Source: Candidatus Hydrogenedentota bacterium (GTDB lineage Bacteria; Hydrogenedentota; Hydrogenedentia; Hydrogenedentales; SLHB01). Taken from it: a DNA stretch of 64,000 nucleotides. Shown here piece after piece: positions 53,491 to 63,788 of the stretch (position 1 is its first letter; each line of letters opens with the position of its first letter). Location of the stretch: positions 47,837 to 111,836 of the forward strand of contig JACRLJ010000009.1 in NCBI GenBank assembly GCA_016215105.1, given 5' to 3'. A program made the position numbers and the translations under genes. The notes under the pieces are model-generated. The model did no database searches and was not told where the DNA came from. It was given only the letters and a program-made list of their open reading frames with translations.

Positions 53491-53964
53491 TCACTCTTTG
53501 AGTCGCTGCTCCATCTGCTCTACTACCCCCCGAGTTTGCTTCTCGGTGTGCGCCAATTTCTCCCGGGCTTTGTCCGCGGCAGTGGAATTTGGGTCGGTGA
53601 GGATGGCCCGTTTCCAGTAATTCACGGCCTCATGGGCATTGCCCTGCTTGTAGGCGGTGTGCCCCAGGTACGTCAACGCAAGCGCGTTCTTGGGGTCCGC
53701 CAAATTCGCGCGTTTGAATAGGTTCTCCGCAACCTTGTAATCCTTCTCGTTATAGGCGCGCCGGCCGAGTTCGGTGAGTTTCTTTCCGTCACGCTCATCC
53801 TCGTCGTCCACCGTCGCGCGCACGGCGTACGTCAACTTTTTCGTATCCCGCGCCACACCAGCCAGGACACTCCGAGTCGACGCTTCTCCTTGGACCAGCC
53901 GCCGAACGTATCGACCCAAATTGGTCACGTAAGTCTTGGCGCTGCCAGTGATACCCTTAGCCAT
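53491..53964 (-). CDS. Small tetratricopeptide-repeat protein
   Basis: This encodes 157 residues. A basic N-terminal half (about 1-60) without a signal peptide is followed by at least two TPR units: LTELGRRAYNEKDYKVAENLFKRANLADP and LTYLGHTAYKQGNAHEAVNYWKRAILTDP. A charged C-terminal helix (EKQTRGVVEQMEQRLKE) may be coiled coil. TPR units act as protein-binding scaffolds, and nothing suggests the partner. It stands alone between a convergent glycosyltransferase gene and the end of the sensor kinase gene. Confidence 0.85.
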   Translation of the reverse strand: MAKGITGSAKTYVTNLGRYVRRLVQGEASTRSVLAGVARDTKKLTYAVRATVDDEDERDGKKLTELGRRAYNEKDYKVAENLFKRANLADPKNALALTYLGHTAYKQGNAHEAVNYWKRAILTDPNSTAADKAREKLAHTEKQTRGVVEQMEQRLKE

Positions 53965-54057
53965 TGTCTAACGCCCTCCTTCCCCGAAAGGCAAATTCAC
54001 TGTATCAGTCATTTTACCACTATTCCCGGTTTTCGGCAATCCCCAAGTGTATGTCAG

Positions 54058-57000
54058 TCAGCTACTGAGGGCTTCACGGACCTTGCGGCTAAGTGCGCCC
54101 TCGGTAAAGGGTTTGGATATGAAGAAGATACCGGGGTCGAGAATTCCGTGGTGGCCGATGACGTCTTCCGAGTACCCAGACATGAACAGCGCCTTAATGC
54201 CTGGGCAGATCTGAGCAACGCGTTCATAGACCTCGCGGCCATTCGTCCCAGGCATGATGACATCGGTAAGCAGCAGGTCGATCCGGGCGGAGGCGCCCGC
54301 CAGTTCGAAGCATTCCTCGGGGTTTCTCGCCTGGATCACGGCATAACCCAAACGGGTCAACATCCTGCACGTGATTTCCCGAACCGCCTCCTCGTCCTCG
54401 ATCACGAGGATGACCTCGCCTTGTCCAGGCGCTTTGGTTTCGATAGGGCAGGTCTGGGGTTCTTGCGCCGAGCCGTAGACAAGTGGCAGACAGACCTTGA
54501 ACGTGGAGCCGTGGCCGGGCTCGCTATAGACCCAGATGGCGCCGCGGTGCTGCTTAATGATTCCGTAGGCAGTGGCAAGCCCGAGTCCCGTTCCTTTTCC
54601 TTTCGTCTTCGTGGTGAAAAACGGGTCGAATATCCGGCGCTGTGTGTCCGCATCCATACCTTCACCCGTATCACTCACGCTAAGCAGGACATAGGGGCCA
54701 GCCTGCAAATCGACGTGCCGGATGGCTGTGATCTCATCCAATACGAACTCGCTGGTTTCGATCGTAAGTGTGCCGCCTCTGGGCATCGCGTCCCGCGCGT
54801 TGACGCACAAGTTTAGGATAACCTGTTCGAGTTGGGCGGTGTCCGCATTGATGTGTCCAATGCCCGGCGGAGTGGAGATCCGTACTTCGATATCTTCGCT
54901 GAGCACTCTCCGAAGCATCTTCTCCATGTTGCGCACAATAGTGTTGAGATCTACGACCTCGACTTGGAGCACTTGTTTGCGGCTAAAGGCCAAGAGCTGC
55001 TTCGTCAAGTCCCGCGCGTGTTCACCGGCCCTCATGATCTCGGAGAGTGGTCCCCGCATGCTGGAATCGGCGGGCAGCTCGTCCAACATCAGTTCGCCAT
55101 AGCCAAGGATGATCGACAATATATTATTGAAATCGTGCGCCACACCGCCCGCAAGGTGACCGACGGACTCCATCCGCTGCGCGTGGGCCAACTGCTCTTC
55201 CAAGTGAATCCGATCCGCTTCCATTTGCTTCCGATCGGTAATGTCCCAGAAGATGCCCAATACGCCGGTGACATGCCCATGACGGTCGCGAACGGGCGCC
55301 TTGACGGTATGAACCCACACCTCCTGGCCGTCTACGACGTGAGTCTCTTCGATGTCCACAATTTGTTCCGACGCCATCACCTTTCGGTCGTCCTCCCGGT
55401 ACTTCTCAGCCAGCGGCCGCGGGAAGTAGTCGAAGTCGGTGGTTCCGGCGACATCGGCGGGCGAACGCTTAAGATCCGCGGCAAATAGTTCATTGCAGGA
55501 TACAAACACCAAGTCCCGGTCTTTGATGAAGATCCGCTGGGGAAGATTCTCGACCAAATTACGGTACTTTGCCTCATTCTCACGCAACGCTTCCTCGATA
55601 CGGCTGCGTTCTTTGATTTCCTGCCGTAACGATTGATTCGCGTTCCTCAGCTCCTGGGTTCGTTCGCTAACGATAGACTCGAGATTCTCCAGGGATACCT
55701 TGAGGGCGTCTTCAGCCCTTTTCCGCGTCGTGATATCCGTGGCGACGCCCTTGATGTCCAGAATCTCGCCGTTCCGGCTCACTGTTTGGCACGAGAGTCT
55801 CAACCAGCGCGTTTCCCCGCTGCGGCTTACAAACTGAAATTCCTCTTTGAAGGATTCGTTGGCGCCCAGTTCGGCCAAATTGCGCTGGAAGCGCTCCCGC
55901 TCCGTGTCCTGCATTACGGCCGCTAATGCCGTTCCGATGACGCTCTGAGGCTCATGGCCCAGGATATGCCGCAGCCCTGGGCTGATATAGCTGATGACAC
56001 CGTTCGGGGAAAGCGTGAAAATGATCTCATTGATGGAGTTCAGGATTTCGCGGTACTTCTTTTCGGAAGCGGCGAGCAACCGCTGTTTTCGAACCCACGC
56101 CGCGCTCAACACCACGACCGCCAACACTAGTCCCCCGACCGGCAGATAGAATGCCGGAGACCGCCAGAACGGCCCTTGGACTTCGAAATGTTCTTCGACC
56201 GGTCTCGGCAGGCTGTTTCGATCGTGATCTACAACGCGCATTTGAAGCGTATAGTGGCCGGGTCCCAGCAGCGGCGCGACTGCCAGCGTATCCCGGCTCC
56301 ACGTCGTCCAGTCCTGCGTGATCCGGGCGGAATCGCCGGCGAGAATTCGCCATGAGTAGTACAGGTTCTCGGCAGGCGTCAGCTTCCATTTGTCAATGCC
56401 GGAAAACTTGAAGATACCCCGATCCCGCGACGCGACAAACTTGGACGAAATCGCAACGCGGGCCTCCGGATAGTCCCTGTCCGGCTCGTAGCGAAAGACG
56501 CCGGCTCCCTCGATTCGAGCCCAAATCTTACCTTCGGGATCCTCGCCCAGAAAACGCACGCGGCCATTCGGTACTCCCTGCTCATCGCCATAATCGAGCC
56601 ACAGGTCATTACGGTACGAGGAAATGCCGGAATACGGGCTTCCCACCCAAATCGTCCCATCGGAAGCCTGGCACAGCGCCGTTGACTGATTACTTGCTGC
56701 GGCGTCAACCGAGCACACCTTGGTGGACCGGCCGTTCTGCAACGAGAAAATGCCTTCGTTAGCGATGTGTAGCAGCACCGTGTGATCCGGCAGCTCCGAT
56801 AGGGATTCCAGATTCTTGAGTGACAGCCCGTTTGTATCCAATTCCAAACGCCATTCACCGTCCTTATATCGCTCGGAGAAATTCGACCATTTCACCCACA
56901 AGGAACCGCCGGAATCCTCAAACAGCGAGCGCACGAGTTGCGCAGACTGTGTTCGCAAAAGGCGCCACGTGGTGTCCGTAAGCTCGAAAACCCGGTCATC

Positions 57001-58386
57001 CGCCGATACGAAGACGTGTCCCGACGCGCCAGCGCATATTCGCGCCGAACGCTCAAAAGCGGGGATCGGGACGGATCGGCGAGCCGATTTTTCCGAAATC
57101 GAGACCTCCTCGATTCGATCGGAAAAGAGCAACCAGACCGTCCCGCCATGGGGTTCACTCATGCCGAGACACTTTGAACCTTGAGCATTCGCGCGTACAA
57201 CGCTTTGCCAACGGTCCCGATCCCAACGATAAATGGTCCCGCCTCGATCGGCGAGCATCGGAGTCTGTTCGGGGTCGGCATAGAGGGCCACGGCGTCTAC
57301 GGCTGTCCCATCCTGCGCCGTATTGCGGGCGTTCCACGGTCCAGTGGTCAAGCGATATGCGCCATTGCCGGCGCCGAACCACATTTCGTTCGGGCCTACA
57401 CGGTTGAATGGCTGCGTGGAAAAGAACATGGGCGACGGGTGTACGGCGACAGACTGCCACTGCCGCCGCGAATACGTCCGAAGGCCCTTGCTCGTTCCCA
57501 CGTAGAGCACATCGTCGTCCCCCGCGCCGAGAGCCAAACACTCTGCATCGTCCGACGGTATAACTGTTCTGACGCCATCCGCATACTTAATTAGAAAGTT
57601 GGTCCCTGCGGCCCAAACGACTCCATTGTCCGTCTGGGCGAAAGAGACGATGCCCTGCTTTTCCTCCGCCCCTTCCCACCGGATGCTCCAATTCTTCCCA
57701 TCGAACAGCTCGGTTCCCGCGCCGATCACACTGACCCACGTTTCGGTCACGCCGACCGGCAGAACATCTCCAAAGTATTGGCCGGCCTTCAACTGACTTT
57801 GAGGAAAGACGAGCGACCACTCCCCGGACGGTTCACGCGTTCCCACCTCCTCCGCCGGCGCGGCGGATTGGCGCGGACGAGGCTGGAATTGAAGAATCCC
57901 AGTGTTTTCCAGGACAAACCAAACCGCGCCGTTCTTCAACAGGTATGTCTGTAAGACCGACGGTGTGGGCAGCCCTGGAAGTGGCGGTTTGATGGGACGC
58001 CACCGCGCGGCGTCAAAATAGGCGATTCCCTCGGTCGTTCCGCACCACAGTCGTTTCTCCTGATCCAACAGCAAGGCGCGAACGTCGTTGGTGGGCAGGC
58101 CCCTGCTCTCGTCGTAGGTTGTCCAGGTGTACCCATCATACCGGGAGATTCCGCTTGCCCAACACGCAAACCATATCGCGCCATCGGGGGCCTTGACGAT
58201 GCCTCGAATCAGTTCGCCCGCCAAACCGTCGCCCGGCCGGAACACCTGAATATGCTTGGGAACCATTTCCTGGGCCGAAGATCGGGTGGAAAGGGCGAGA
58301 AGTAGCAACAGGAGGGTAGTCGCTGCGACAAGCAGGCGCGGGCGGTGCGCCGCGGGGACGGGCGGAAAAGATCGCGCCGCGCTCAT
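54058..58386 (-). CDS. Hybrid sensor kinase with periplasmic beta-propeller domain and receiver
   Basis: This encodes 1442 residues from the ATG at 58386, where a signal peptide (LLVAATTLLLLLLALSTRSSAQ) begins. A GTG at 58512 would put 42 non-signal residues in front. Residues about 40-690 are two-component-regulator propeller blades (repeated RALLLDQEKRLWCGTTEGI-type motifs) followed by a Y_Y_Y-like domain (about 695-790). A membrane span (GGLVLAVVVLSAAWV) is at about 800. Two PAS domains, HisKA (AHDFNNILSIILGYGELML) and HATPase follow, then a C-terminal receiver with phosphoacceptor Asp in LLLTDVIMP and Lys in ISKPF. This is the periplasmic-sensing hybrid architecture of polysaccharide-utilisation loci, but without the usual DNA-binding AraC domain. 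It is divergent from two fucosidase genes. Confidence 0.93.
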   Translation of the reverse strand: MSAARSFPPVPAAHRPRLLVAATTLLLLLLALSTRSSAQEMVPKHIQVFRPGDGLAGELIRGIVKAPDGAIWFACWASGISRYDGYTWTTYDESRGLPTNDVRALLLDQEKRLWCGTTEGIAYFDAARWRPIKPPLPGLPTPSVLQTYLLKNGAVWFVLENTGILQFQPRPRQSAAPAEEVGTREPSGEWSLVFPQSQLKAGQYFGDVLPVGVTETWVSVIGAGTELFDGKNWSIRWEGAEEKQGIVSFAQTDNGVVWAAGTNFLIKYADGVRTVIPSDDAECLALGAGDDDVLYVGTSKGLRTYSRRQWQSVAVHPSPMFFSTQPFNRVGPNEMWFGAGNGAYRLTTGPWNARNTAQDGTAVDAVALYADPEQTPMLADRGGTIYRWDRDRWQSVVRANAQGSKCLGMSEPHGGTVWLLFSDRIEEVSISEKSARRSVPIPAFERSARICAGASGHVFVSADDRVFELTDTTWRLLRTQSAQLVRSLFEDSGGSLWVKWSNFSERYKDGEWRLELDTNGLSLKNLESLSELPDHTVLLHIANEGIFSLQNGRSTKVCSVDAAASNQSTALCQASDGTIWVGSPYSGISSYRNDLWLDYGDEQGVPNGRVRFLGEDPEGKIWARIEGAGVFRYEPDRDYPEARVAISSKFVASRDRGIFKFSGIDKWKLTPAENLYYSWRILAGDSARITQDWTTWSRDTLAVAPLLGPGHYTLQMRVVDHDRNSLPRPVEEHFEVQGPFWRSPAFYLPVGGLVLAVVVLSAAWVRKQRLLAASEKKYREILNSINEIIFTLSPNGVISYISPGLRHILGHEPQSVIGTALAAVMQDTERERFQRNLAELGANESFKEEFQFVSRSGETRWLRLSCQTVSRNGEILDIKGVATDITTRKRAEDALKVSLENLESIVSERTQELRNANQSLRQEIKERSRIEEALRENEAKYRNLVENLPQRIFIKDRDLVFVSCNELFAADLKRSPADVAGTTDFDYFPRPLAEKYREDDRKVMASEQIVDIEETHVVDGQEVWVHTVKAPVRDRHGHVTGVLGIFWDITDRKQMEADRIHLEEQLAHAQRMESVGHLAGGVAHDFNNILSIILGYGELMLDELPADSSMRGPLSEIMRAGEHARDLTKQLLAFSRKQVLQVEVVDLNTIVRNMEKMLRRVLSEDIEVRISTPPGIGHINADTAQLEQVILNLCVNARDAMPRGGTLTIETSEFVLDEITAIRHVDLQAGPYVLLSVSDTGEGMDADTQRRIFDPFFTTKTKGKGTGLGLATAYGIIKQHRGAIWVYSEPGHGSTFKVCLPLVYGSAQEPQTCPIETKAPGQGEVILVIEDEEAVREITCRMLTRLGYAVIQARNPEECFELAGASARIDLLLTDVIMPGTNGREVYERVAQICPGIKALFMSGYSEDVIGHHGILDPGIFFISKPFTEGALSRKVREALSS

Positions 58387-58645
58387 ACAAATCCAATCCG
58401 ATTCGCGGCCGGCATCGAGCGGAGTAGGATGCGCATGTGAAGCTTTCCGGCGATACAATTGTGCGTGTGCATTAAGAGCCGCGCTTCCATCCTTCCCCAA
58501 AGAATACCGCACGGAGCGCTTATGCCCAGCGGCTGTACCAATAGTACCATATCGATTGGGTCCGCGCTATGCCGGTCTCGGTGGCCTGTCACCGCATCGA
58601 GGCCGCGTTTGCAGCAGGTTGACCCGGTCGCAGCGCTTCGCAATA

Positions 58646-60109
58646 ATGAAACGAAACGTGACTACCCCGGATGTTGCCCGCATGTCGATTCCAAACGCGA
58701 TACTCACTTTGTGCATGACGCTGCTCGTCCCGGCTGCGCCGGGAGACGCCACCGCCGCGACTGCCCCGCCTCCGCCACTGCCGCCCGTTCCCACGGCCGA
58801 ACAACTCGCGTGGCAGGATATGGAATACGGCATGTTTTGCCACTTCGGAATCAACACGTTCCATAACGAGGAGTGGACGGACGGCTCGAAGGATCCAGCG
58901 ACGTTCAATCCCACGGATTTCAATGCGCGCCAATGGGTCGAGACGGCCAAGAGCGCGGGGATGAACTACCTGGTAGTTACGGCCAAACACCACGACGGAT
59001 TCTGCACATACCCGACGGCGCAGACCGACTACAGCGTCAAGATGAGCCCTTGGCGCGGCGGCAAGGGCGACGTGGTTCGAGGCGTCGCCGACGCCTGCCA
59101 TGAATTGGGGGTGATGTTCGGGTGCTATCTCTCGCCGTGGGATCGCCATGACAAGCGGTACGAAGACAGCGCGTCCTACGACGGGCTGTTCAAGGACTAC
59201 CTCCGCGAGTTGCTGACACAATACGGACCGGTGGGTGAAGTATGGTTCGACGGGGCCGGCAGCAAAGGACACGTATACGACTGGAACGGCTACTACGCGC
59301 TTATCCGGGAACTGCAACCCCAGGCCCTCATCGCGATCTGCGGGCCGGACATCCGGTGGGTGGGGAATGAAGACGGGCTTGCACCGGACACGCTCTGGAA
59401 CGTTCAGGAGCGGCCCGCGGACGTCCTCGAGGGCGCGTCAGACAAATCCCCGGCGACCTCCGTGGCCCGGGTCTGGTGGCCGGCCGAGTGCGACGTGCCG
59501 ATTCGCAAGGGGCAGTGGTTCTACCATACGGACGGCGAGAAGAATCTTCGGAGCGTAAAGGAACTGCTCGATATCTACTACCGCTCCGTGGGACATGGAG
59601 CGACGCTTCTGCTGAATGTTTCTCCGGATCGCCGCGGACAATTGCCGGAGGCGGATGTGGCGCGGCTGAAGGAGGTCTGGGGGATTCTGAACGAAACCTA
59701 CAAACTGAATCTGGCCCAGGGTAAGCCCGCAACCGCGACAAACGTGCGCGGGAAAGATTCAGCCTACGGCCCGGACAAGGCCCTCGACGGCGATCCCAAC
59801 ACCTATTGGGCGACCGATGATGTTATCGTGAGTTCGCAGTCGCTGACGGTGGATTTGGGCGCACCGGCAGTGATTAACCGCGCGATGATCCAGGAGTATA
59901 TTGCGTTGGGTCAACGGGTCGAGGCCTACACGCTCGAAATCCTGAACGGAACCGATTGGAAGGAAATTGTTCGCGGGACAACGGTCGGCCATAAGAAGCT
60001 CGACCGATTCCCGGATGTGACCGCATCGAAGGTGCGCCTGACGATTACGAAATCGCTGGCCTGCCCGGCAATACGATCATTTGGCGTGTATCGCGCAACA
60101 ACGGAATGA
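58646..60109 (+). CDS. Secreted alpha-L-fucosidase (GH29) with F5/8-type C-terminal domain
   Basis: This encodes 487 residues from the ATG at 58646 (MKRNVTTPDVARMSI), giving a signal peptide with a basic n-region; an alternative start is 58682. GH29 enzymes remove terminal alpha-L-fucose by a retaining mechanism. Signatures: GMFCHFGINTF, TAKHHDGFCTYPT, GCYLSPWDRHD and the nucleophile Asp in EVWFDGAG. A C-terminal discoidin/F5-8 carbohydrate-binding domain (about 350-487, starting LAQGKPATATNVRG) is present. The gene follows a 260-bp divergent region and is translationally close to the next fucosidase. Confidence 0.95.
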   Translation: MKRNVTTPDVARMSIPNAILTLCMTLLVPAAPGDATAATAPPPPLPPVPTAEQLAWQDMEYGMFCHFGINTFHNEEWTDGSKDPATFNPTDFNARQWVETAKSAGMNYLVVTAKHHDGFCTYPTAQTDYSVKMSPWRGGKGDVVRGVADACHELGVMFGCYLSPWDRHDKRYEDSASYDGLFKDYLRELLTQYGPVGEVWFDGAGSKGHVYDWNGYYALIRELQPQALIAICGPDIRWVGNEDGLAPDTLWNVQERPADVLEGASDKSPATSVARVWWPAECDVPIRKGQWFYHTDGEKNLRSVKELLDIYYRSVGHGATLLLNVSPDRRGQLPEADVARLKEVWGILNETYKLNLAQGKPATATNVRGKDSAYGPDKALDGDPNTYWATDDVIVSSQSLTVDLGAPAVINRAMIQEYIALGQRVEAYTLEILNGTDWKEIVRGTTVGHKKLDRFPDVTASKVRLTITKSLACPAIRSFGVYRATTE

Positions 60110-60120
60110 AGGAGACCGCA

Positions 60121-61473
60121 ATGAAGTCAGTTCTAGCGCTTGTGTTGGCGATGGCCCTTGCCTCGGGCGCATTTGCTCAGCAGGGAAAGAAATATGACGC
60201 CACTTGGGAGTCGCTGGACAAGCGGCCGACTCCCGCGTGGTTTGACGAGGGCAAGTTTGGCATCTTCATTCATTGGGGCGTGTACTCGGTTCCGGCGTGG
60301 GGGCCTAAGGGGAAGTACGCGGAATGGTACTGGAGCGATATGCAGAAGAAGGATGGAGAAACCTGGAAGCACCACCTCGCGACCTACGGGGAGAAGTTCC
60401 AGTACCAGGATTTTGCGCCCATCTTCAAAGCGGAAATGTTCGATCCGGCCCAGTGGGCGGATGTATTCGCCAAGTCCGGCGCGAAGTACGTTGTGCTCAC
60501 CTCGAAACATCACGAGGGGTTTTGCCTATGGCCAAGCCCGCAGAGTTGGAACTGGAACGCGGGCGACATCGGACCGCATCGCGATTTGGCGGGTGACCTG
60601 ATCACGGCGGTGAAGGGCCGCGGCCTGCGAATGGGTTACTACTATTCGCTGTACGAGTGGTTCAATCCGTTGTACAAGAGCGATGTTAAGGCCTACGTCG
60701 ATCAGCACATGCTGCCTCAATTGAAGGATCTCGTTACCCGCTACAAGCCCGACTTGGTCTGGACGGACGGCGAGTGGGATCACCCCGATACCACGTGGCG
60801 CAGCACCGAATTTCTCGCGTGGCTCTTCAACGAGTCGCCGGTAAAAGACGAAGTCGCCGTTAACGACCGGTGGGGCAAGGACGTGCGCAGCCATCACGGC
60901 GGGTTCTACACGACCGAATACGGAATTATAGATGGCAAGACCCCGCTCGCCGAACAGCACAAGTGGGAGGAATGCCGGGGCATGGGCGCCTCGTTTGGCT
61001 ACAACCGAAACGAGGACGCGTCCGATTACAAGTCCACCGCGGAACAGCTTCAGGTCTTGATTGATACGGTCAGCAGAGGCGGCAACCTGCTTCTCGACAT
61101 CGGTCCAACCGGCGACGGCCGTATCCCCGTGATCATGCAACAGCGTTTGATCGAAATGGGGGATTGGTTGAAGGTCAACGGGGAGGCAATCTACGGAACG
61201 CATCCCTGGCGCGTGTCGTCGGACGGTGACTTGGTCCGCTATACGAGCAAAGACGGGGCAGTGTACGCGATCTGCCTGAAATGGCCTGGCTCCGACCTCG
61301 CTCTGCCCTCGGTCAAACCGACGGACAAGGTTGCGGCCACGCTCGTTGGACGCGATGGCGCGCTGGCGTGCAAGAACGAGAACGGCGTCCTGCACATTGC
61401 CGTGCCGCCGCTGACAGTGGACGAAGTCCCGTGCCGCCACGCGTATGTGATTAAGCTGACCGGCGTCGAGTAA
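60121..61473 (+). CDS. Secreted alpha-L-fucosidase (GH29), second copy
   Basis: This encodes 450 residues. The ATG at 60121 is 7 bp after AAGGAG; an earlier ATG at 60106 overlaps the previous stop but the ribosome-binding site fits only the later one. A signal peptide is followed by FGIFIHWGVYSVPAWGP, KYVVLTSKHHEGFCLWPS and the nucleophile Asp in LVWTDGEWD. The general acid cannot be placed. There is no carbohydrate-binding domain, unlike the upstream copy. The two fucosidases share only the family core, so they probably act on different linkages. Confidence 0.95.
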   Translation: MKSVLALVLAMALASGAFAQQGKKYDATWESLDKRPTPAWFDEGKFGIFIHWGVYSVPAWGPKGKYAEWYWSDMQKKDGETWKHHLATYGEKFQYQDFAPIFKAEMFDPAQWADVFAKSGAKYVVLTSKHHEGFCLWPSPQSWNWNAGDIGPHRDLAGDLITAVKGRGLRMGYYYSLYEWFNPLYKSDVKAYVDQHMLPQLKDLVTRYKPDLVWTDGEWDHPDTTWRSTEFLAWLFNESPVKDEVAVNDRWGKDVRSHHGGFYTTEYGIIDGKTPLAEQHKWEECRGMGASFGYNRNEDASDYKSTAEQLQVLIDTVSRGGNLLLDIGPTGDGRIPVIMQQRLIEMGDWLKVNGEAIYGTHPWRVSSDGDLVRYTSKDGAVYAICLKWPGSDLALPSVKPTDKVAATLVGRDGALACKNENGVLHIAVPPLTVDEVPCRHAYVIKLTGVE

Positions 61474-61609
61474 GACGCTGCAACGCGCCGTATCGTGCCA
61501 GCAGGCCAGGGCGCCTTTGGCTGCACGTTCTACCGCCACCGATCATGGGAGTCTTCCCATGGCGCTGTCTGTCCGTCTGCCGCGGAAACATGAACGCATG
61601 CCGTAGTCG

Positions 61610-61618
61610 TGCTAGAAT
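61610..61618 (+). promoter_or_regulatory. Extended -10 promoter candidate upstream of relA/spoT
   Basis: TGCTAGAAT matches an extended -10 with one mismatch, 47 bp upstream of the ATG. No clear -35 is visible. The 190-bp gap also holds a 7-bp hairpin (near 61545-61562) without a T-run. Confidence 0.4.
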
Positions 61619-61664
61619 GATTTTGCAGACTCTAATGGCGTCATAACGAAACCTAAGCCACCCC

Positions 61665-63692
61665 ATGCGAACCGAATTCAACAAACTTCTCAAACTATTG
61701 AAGAAGAACTTTCCGGACGGCGATATCGAAACCGTTCGCAAGGCGTATCGTGTCGCGAATGCGGCCCATCAAGGGCAGGTGCGTCTATCCGGTGAGCCGT
61801 ACATTGGTCACAGTATGTCCGTCGCCAAGATCGTGGCGACGCTGGGGTTGGATTTGACCACGACCGCGGCGGCGCTGCTCCACGATGTCCTGGAAGACAC
61901 GCACGTAACGCGCGAGGAATTGCAGCACGATTTTGGCGAGGAAATCACCTCGCTCGTGGACGGGGTGACGAAGATCGGCGCGCTCAACCGATCGACTTCC
62001 GCGACAACGCAGGTCGAGAAGCAGGCGAACAACCTCCGCAAGATGCTCGTGGCGACCGCGAAGGACGTGCGCGTCATCTTGATTAAGCTCGCGGACCGGC
62101 TGCACAACATGCGAACCCTCGAGTACCTTAACCCGGAACAAATACAACGCATTTCCCGCGAGACCTTGGACATCTACGCGCCGTTGGCGCATCGGCTCGG
62201 TATTGCGCGATGGAAATGGGAGCTCGAGGACCACGCCTTTCACCATCTGCATCCCCGCGAGTATAAGGAGATGGCCGCGCTCGTCGCCATGAAGCGGCGG
62301 GAGCGCGAGGAGTGGCTCGAAAACACGATTGAGTTTCTTGAAGGACGTCTCGCCGAGGCCGAAGTGAACGCGAGAGTAATCGGCCGCCCGAAACACCTGT
62401 TCAGCATTTATCAAAAGATGCTGCAACAAGGCAAGGATTTCGACCAGGTGATGGACGTGGTCGCCGTTCGAATCATTACCCAGACGGTCGCGGAGTGCTA
62501 CAACGCTTTGGGGGTGGTGCATCATTTGTGGACTCCGGTGCCGGGCCGGTTCAAAGACTACATCGCCATGCCGAAGGCGAATATGTATCAGTCCGTACAC
62601 ACCAGCGTGATGCGGGAAAACGGATTTCCGCTCGAAATCCAGATCCGCACGGAAGAAATGGACCGGATCGCCCGCGAGGGGATCGCGGCGCACTGGCGCT
62701 ACAAGGAAGAGGCCGACGGTGACGGCGGGCGCCGGGTGGACGCGAAACTGGACAACCAGTTGCACTGGTTGCGGCACATGTATGAGTGGCTCCAGGAAGC
62801 TCACGCGCCGGACGAACTGCTCGATAGCGTGCGCCGCGATTTCACCGTCAGCGACGTTTACGTTTTTACGCCGAAAGGCGAAGTGAAGGAGTTGCCCGTC
62901 GGCGCCACGCCTCTGGACTTTGCGTACCTCATTCACTCGCACGTCGGCCACCATTGTATCGGCGCGCGCGTCAACAACCGTATGGTTCCCTTGCGTTACA
63001 ACCTCCAGACCGGCGACGTGGTCGAGATTCTCACATCAAAAAATCAAACGCCTCACCTGGATTGGCTTGATTTCGTAGTCACCGGCCGGGCGCGCACGCG
63101 TATCCGCCAGCGGCTGCGCGAGCTTGGCCAAATCGAGGCGCCGGAAGAGACGATCAAGAAGACGGTCCATGCCGCTCCGGCGCCGGCACGCAAGGTTCCG
63201 CAAGTCCGTCATGTGGACGACGCCACGCGTGAAAAGATGATTCGCATTCAGGGCGCGAAAGGCATGGCAGCCAATTTTGCGAAGTGTTGCGGTCCCATGC
63301 CGGGCCATCCGGTAATCGGGTACGTAACAAAGTCGCCGGGCATTACCATTCATCGCGCCGACTGCCGGAACTTCATGAACACCCGGCGCGACCCGGATCG
63401 AATTGTCGAAGCGTCCTGGGAAGGCGACGAGCACTTCGAGACCGGCATGCGCGTTACGATCGGGCAGCGGCCCAACGTGCTCGCGGACATCACCAACGCG
63501 ATTCGTCCCATGAACATCAGTATCACGCGGGCGCAGTTCGTGCCCGGCGAAAGCGGCAAGAGCTATTTTGATTTCGTGTTTGAGACGGCCGAGGAAGGGA
63601 GTATCGAGCGCGTCGCGCGCACCATTCGAACCGTCGCGGGAGTCTCGAACGTTGGAATACTTCCCCCTTCGTTGATTGCGAATCAGAACTAG
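61665..63692 (+). CDS. RelA/SpoT bifunctional (p)ppGpp synthetase and hydrolase
   Basis: This encodes 675 residues, a full-length long RSH protein. The N-terminal HD hydrolase domain keeps its catalytic residues in LLHDVLEDTH, and ADRLHNMRTL is intact, so hydrolysis is expected. The synthetase domain has RFKDYIAMPK (the RxKD type found in bifunctional enzymes rather than the acidic form of monofunctional RelA), ANMYQSVHTSV and EIQIRTEEMD. A TGS domain (about 390-450), a zinc-finger/CC region with AKCCGPMPG, and a C-terminal ACT domain follow. It makes and removes the alarmone governing the stringent response. Confidence 0.96.
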   Translation: MRTEFNKLLKLLKKNFPDGDIETVRKAYRVANAAHQGQVRLSGEPYIGHSMSVAKIVATLGLDLTTTAAALLHDVLEDTHVTREELQHDFGEEITSLVDGVTKIGALNRSTSATTQVEKQANNLRKMLVATAKDVRVILIKLADRLHNMRTLEYLNPEQIQRISRETLDIYAPLAHRLGIARWKWELEDHAFHHLHPREYKEMAALVAMKRREREEWLENTIEFLEGRLAEAEVNARVIGRPKHLFSIYQKMLQQGKDFDQVMDVVAVRIITQTVAECYNALGVVHHLWTPVPGRFKDYIAMPKANMYQSVHTSVMRENGFPLEIQIRTEEMDRIAREGIAAHWRYKEEADGDGGRRVDAKLDNQLHWLRHMYEWLQEAHAPDELLDSVRRDFTVSDVYVFTPKGEVKELPVGATPLDFAYLIHSHVGHHCIGARVNNRMVPLRYNLQTGDVVEILTSKNQTPHLDWLDFVVTGRARTRIRQRLRELGQIEAPEETIKKTVHAAPAPARKVPQVRHVDDATREKMIRIQGAKGMAANFAKCCGPMPGHPVIGYVTKSPGITIHRADCRNFMNTRRDPDRIVEASWEGDEHFETGMRVTIGQRPNVLADITNAIRPMNISITRAQFVPGESGKSYFDFVFETAEEGSIERVARTIRTVAGVSNVGILPPSLIANQN

Positions 63693-63788
63693 CTTCGTTG
63701 TGAACTAAACCCGCGGGACGCGCCGGTGTACCCGGCTAAGACTTAACACTCACGAATTGGGAGCCGCGGCTGGGCCGCGTGACACCGC

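Noticed and set aside
58256..58645. N-terminal extension of the first fucosidase
   Set aside because: The extension is antisense to the sensor kinase signal region and lacks a ribosome-binding site; the signal peptide begins at 58646 or 58682.
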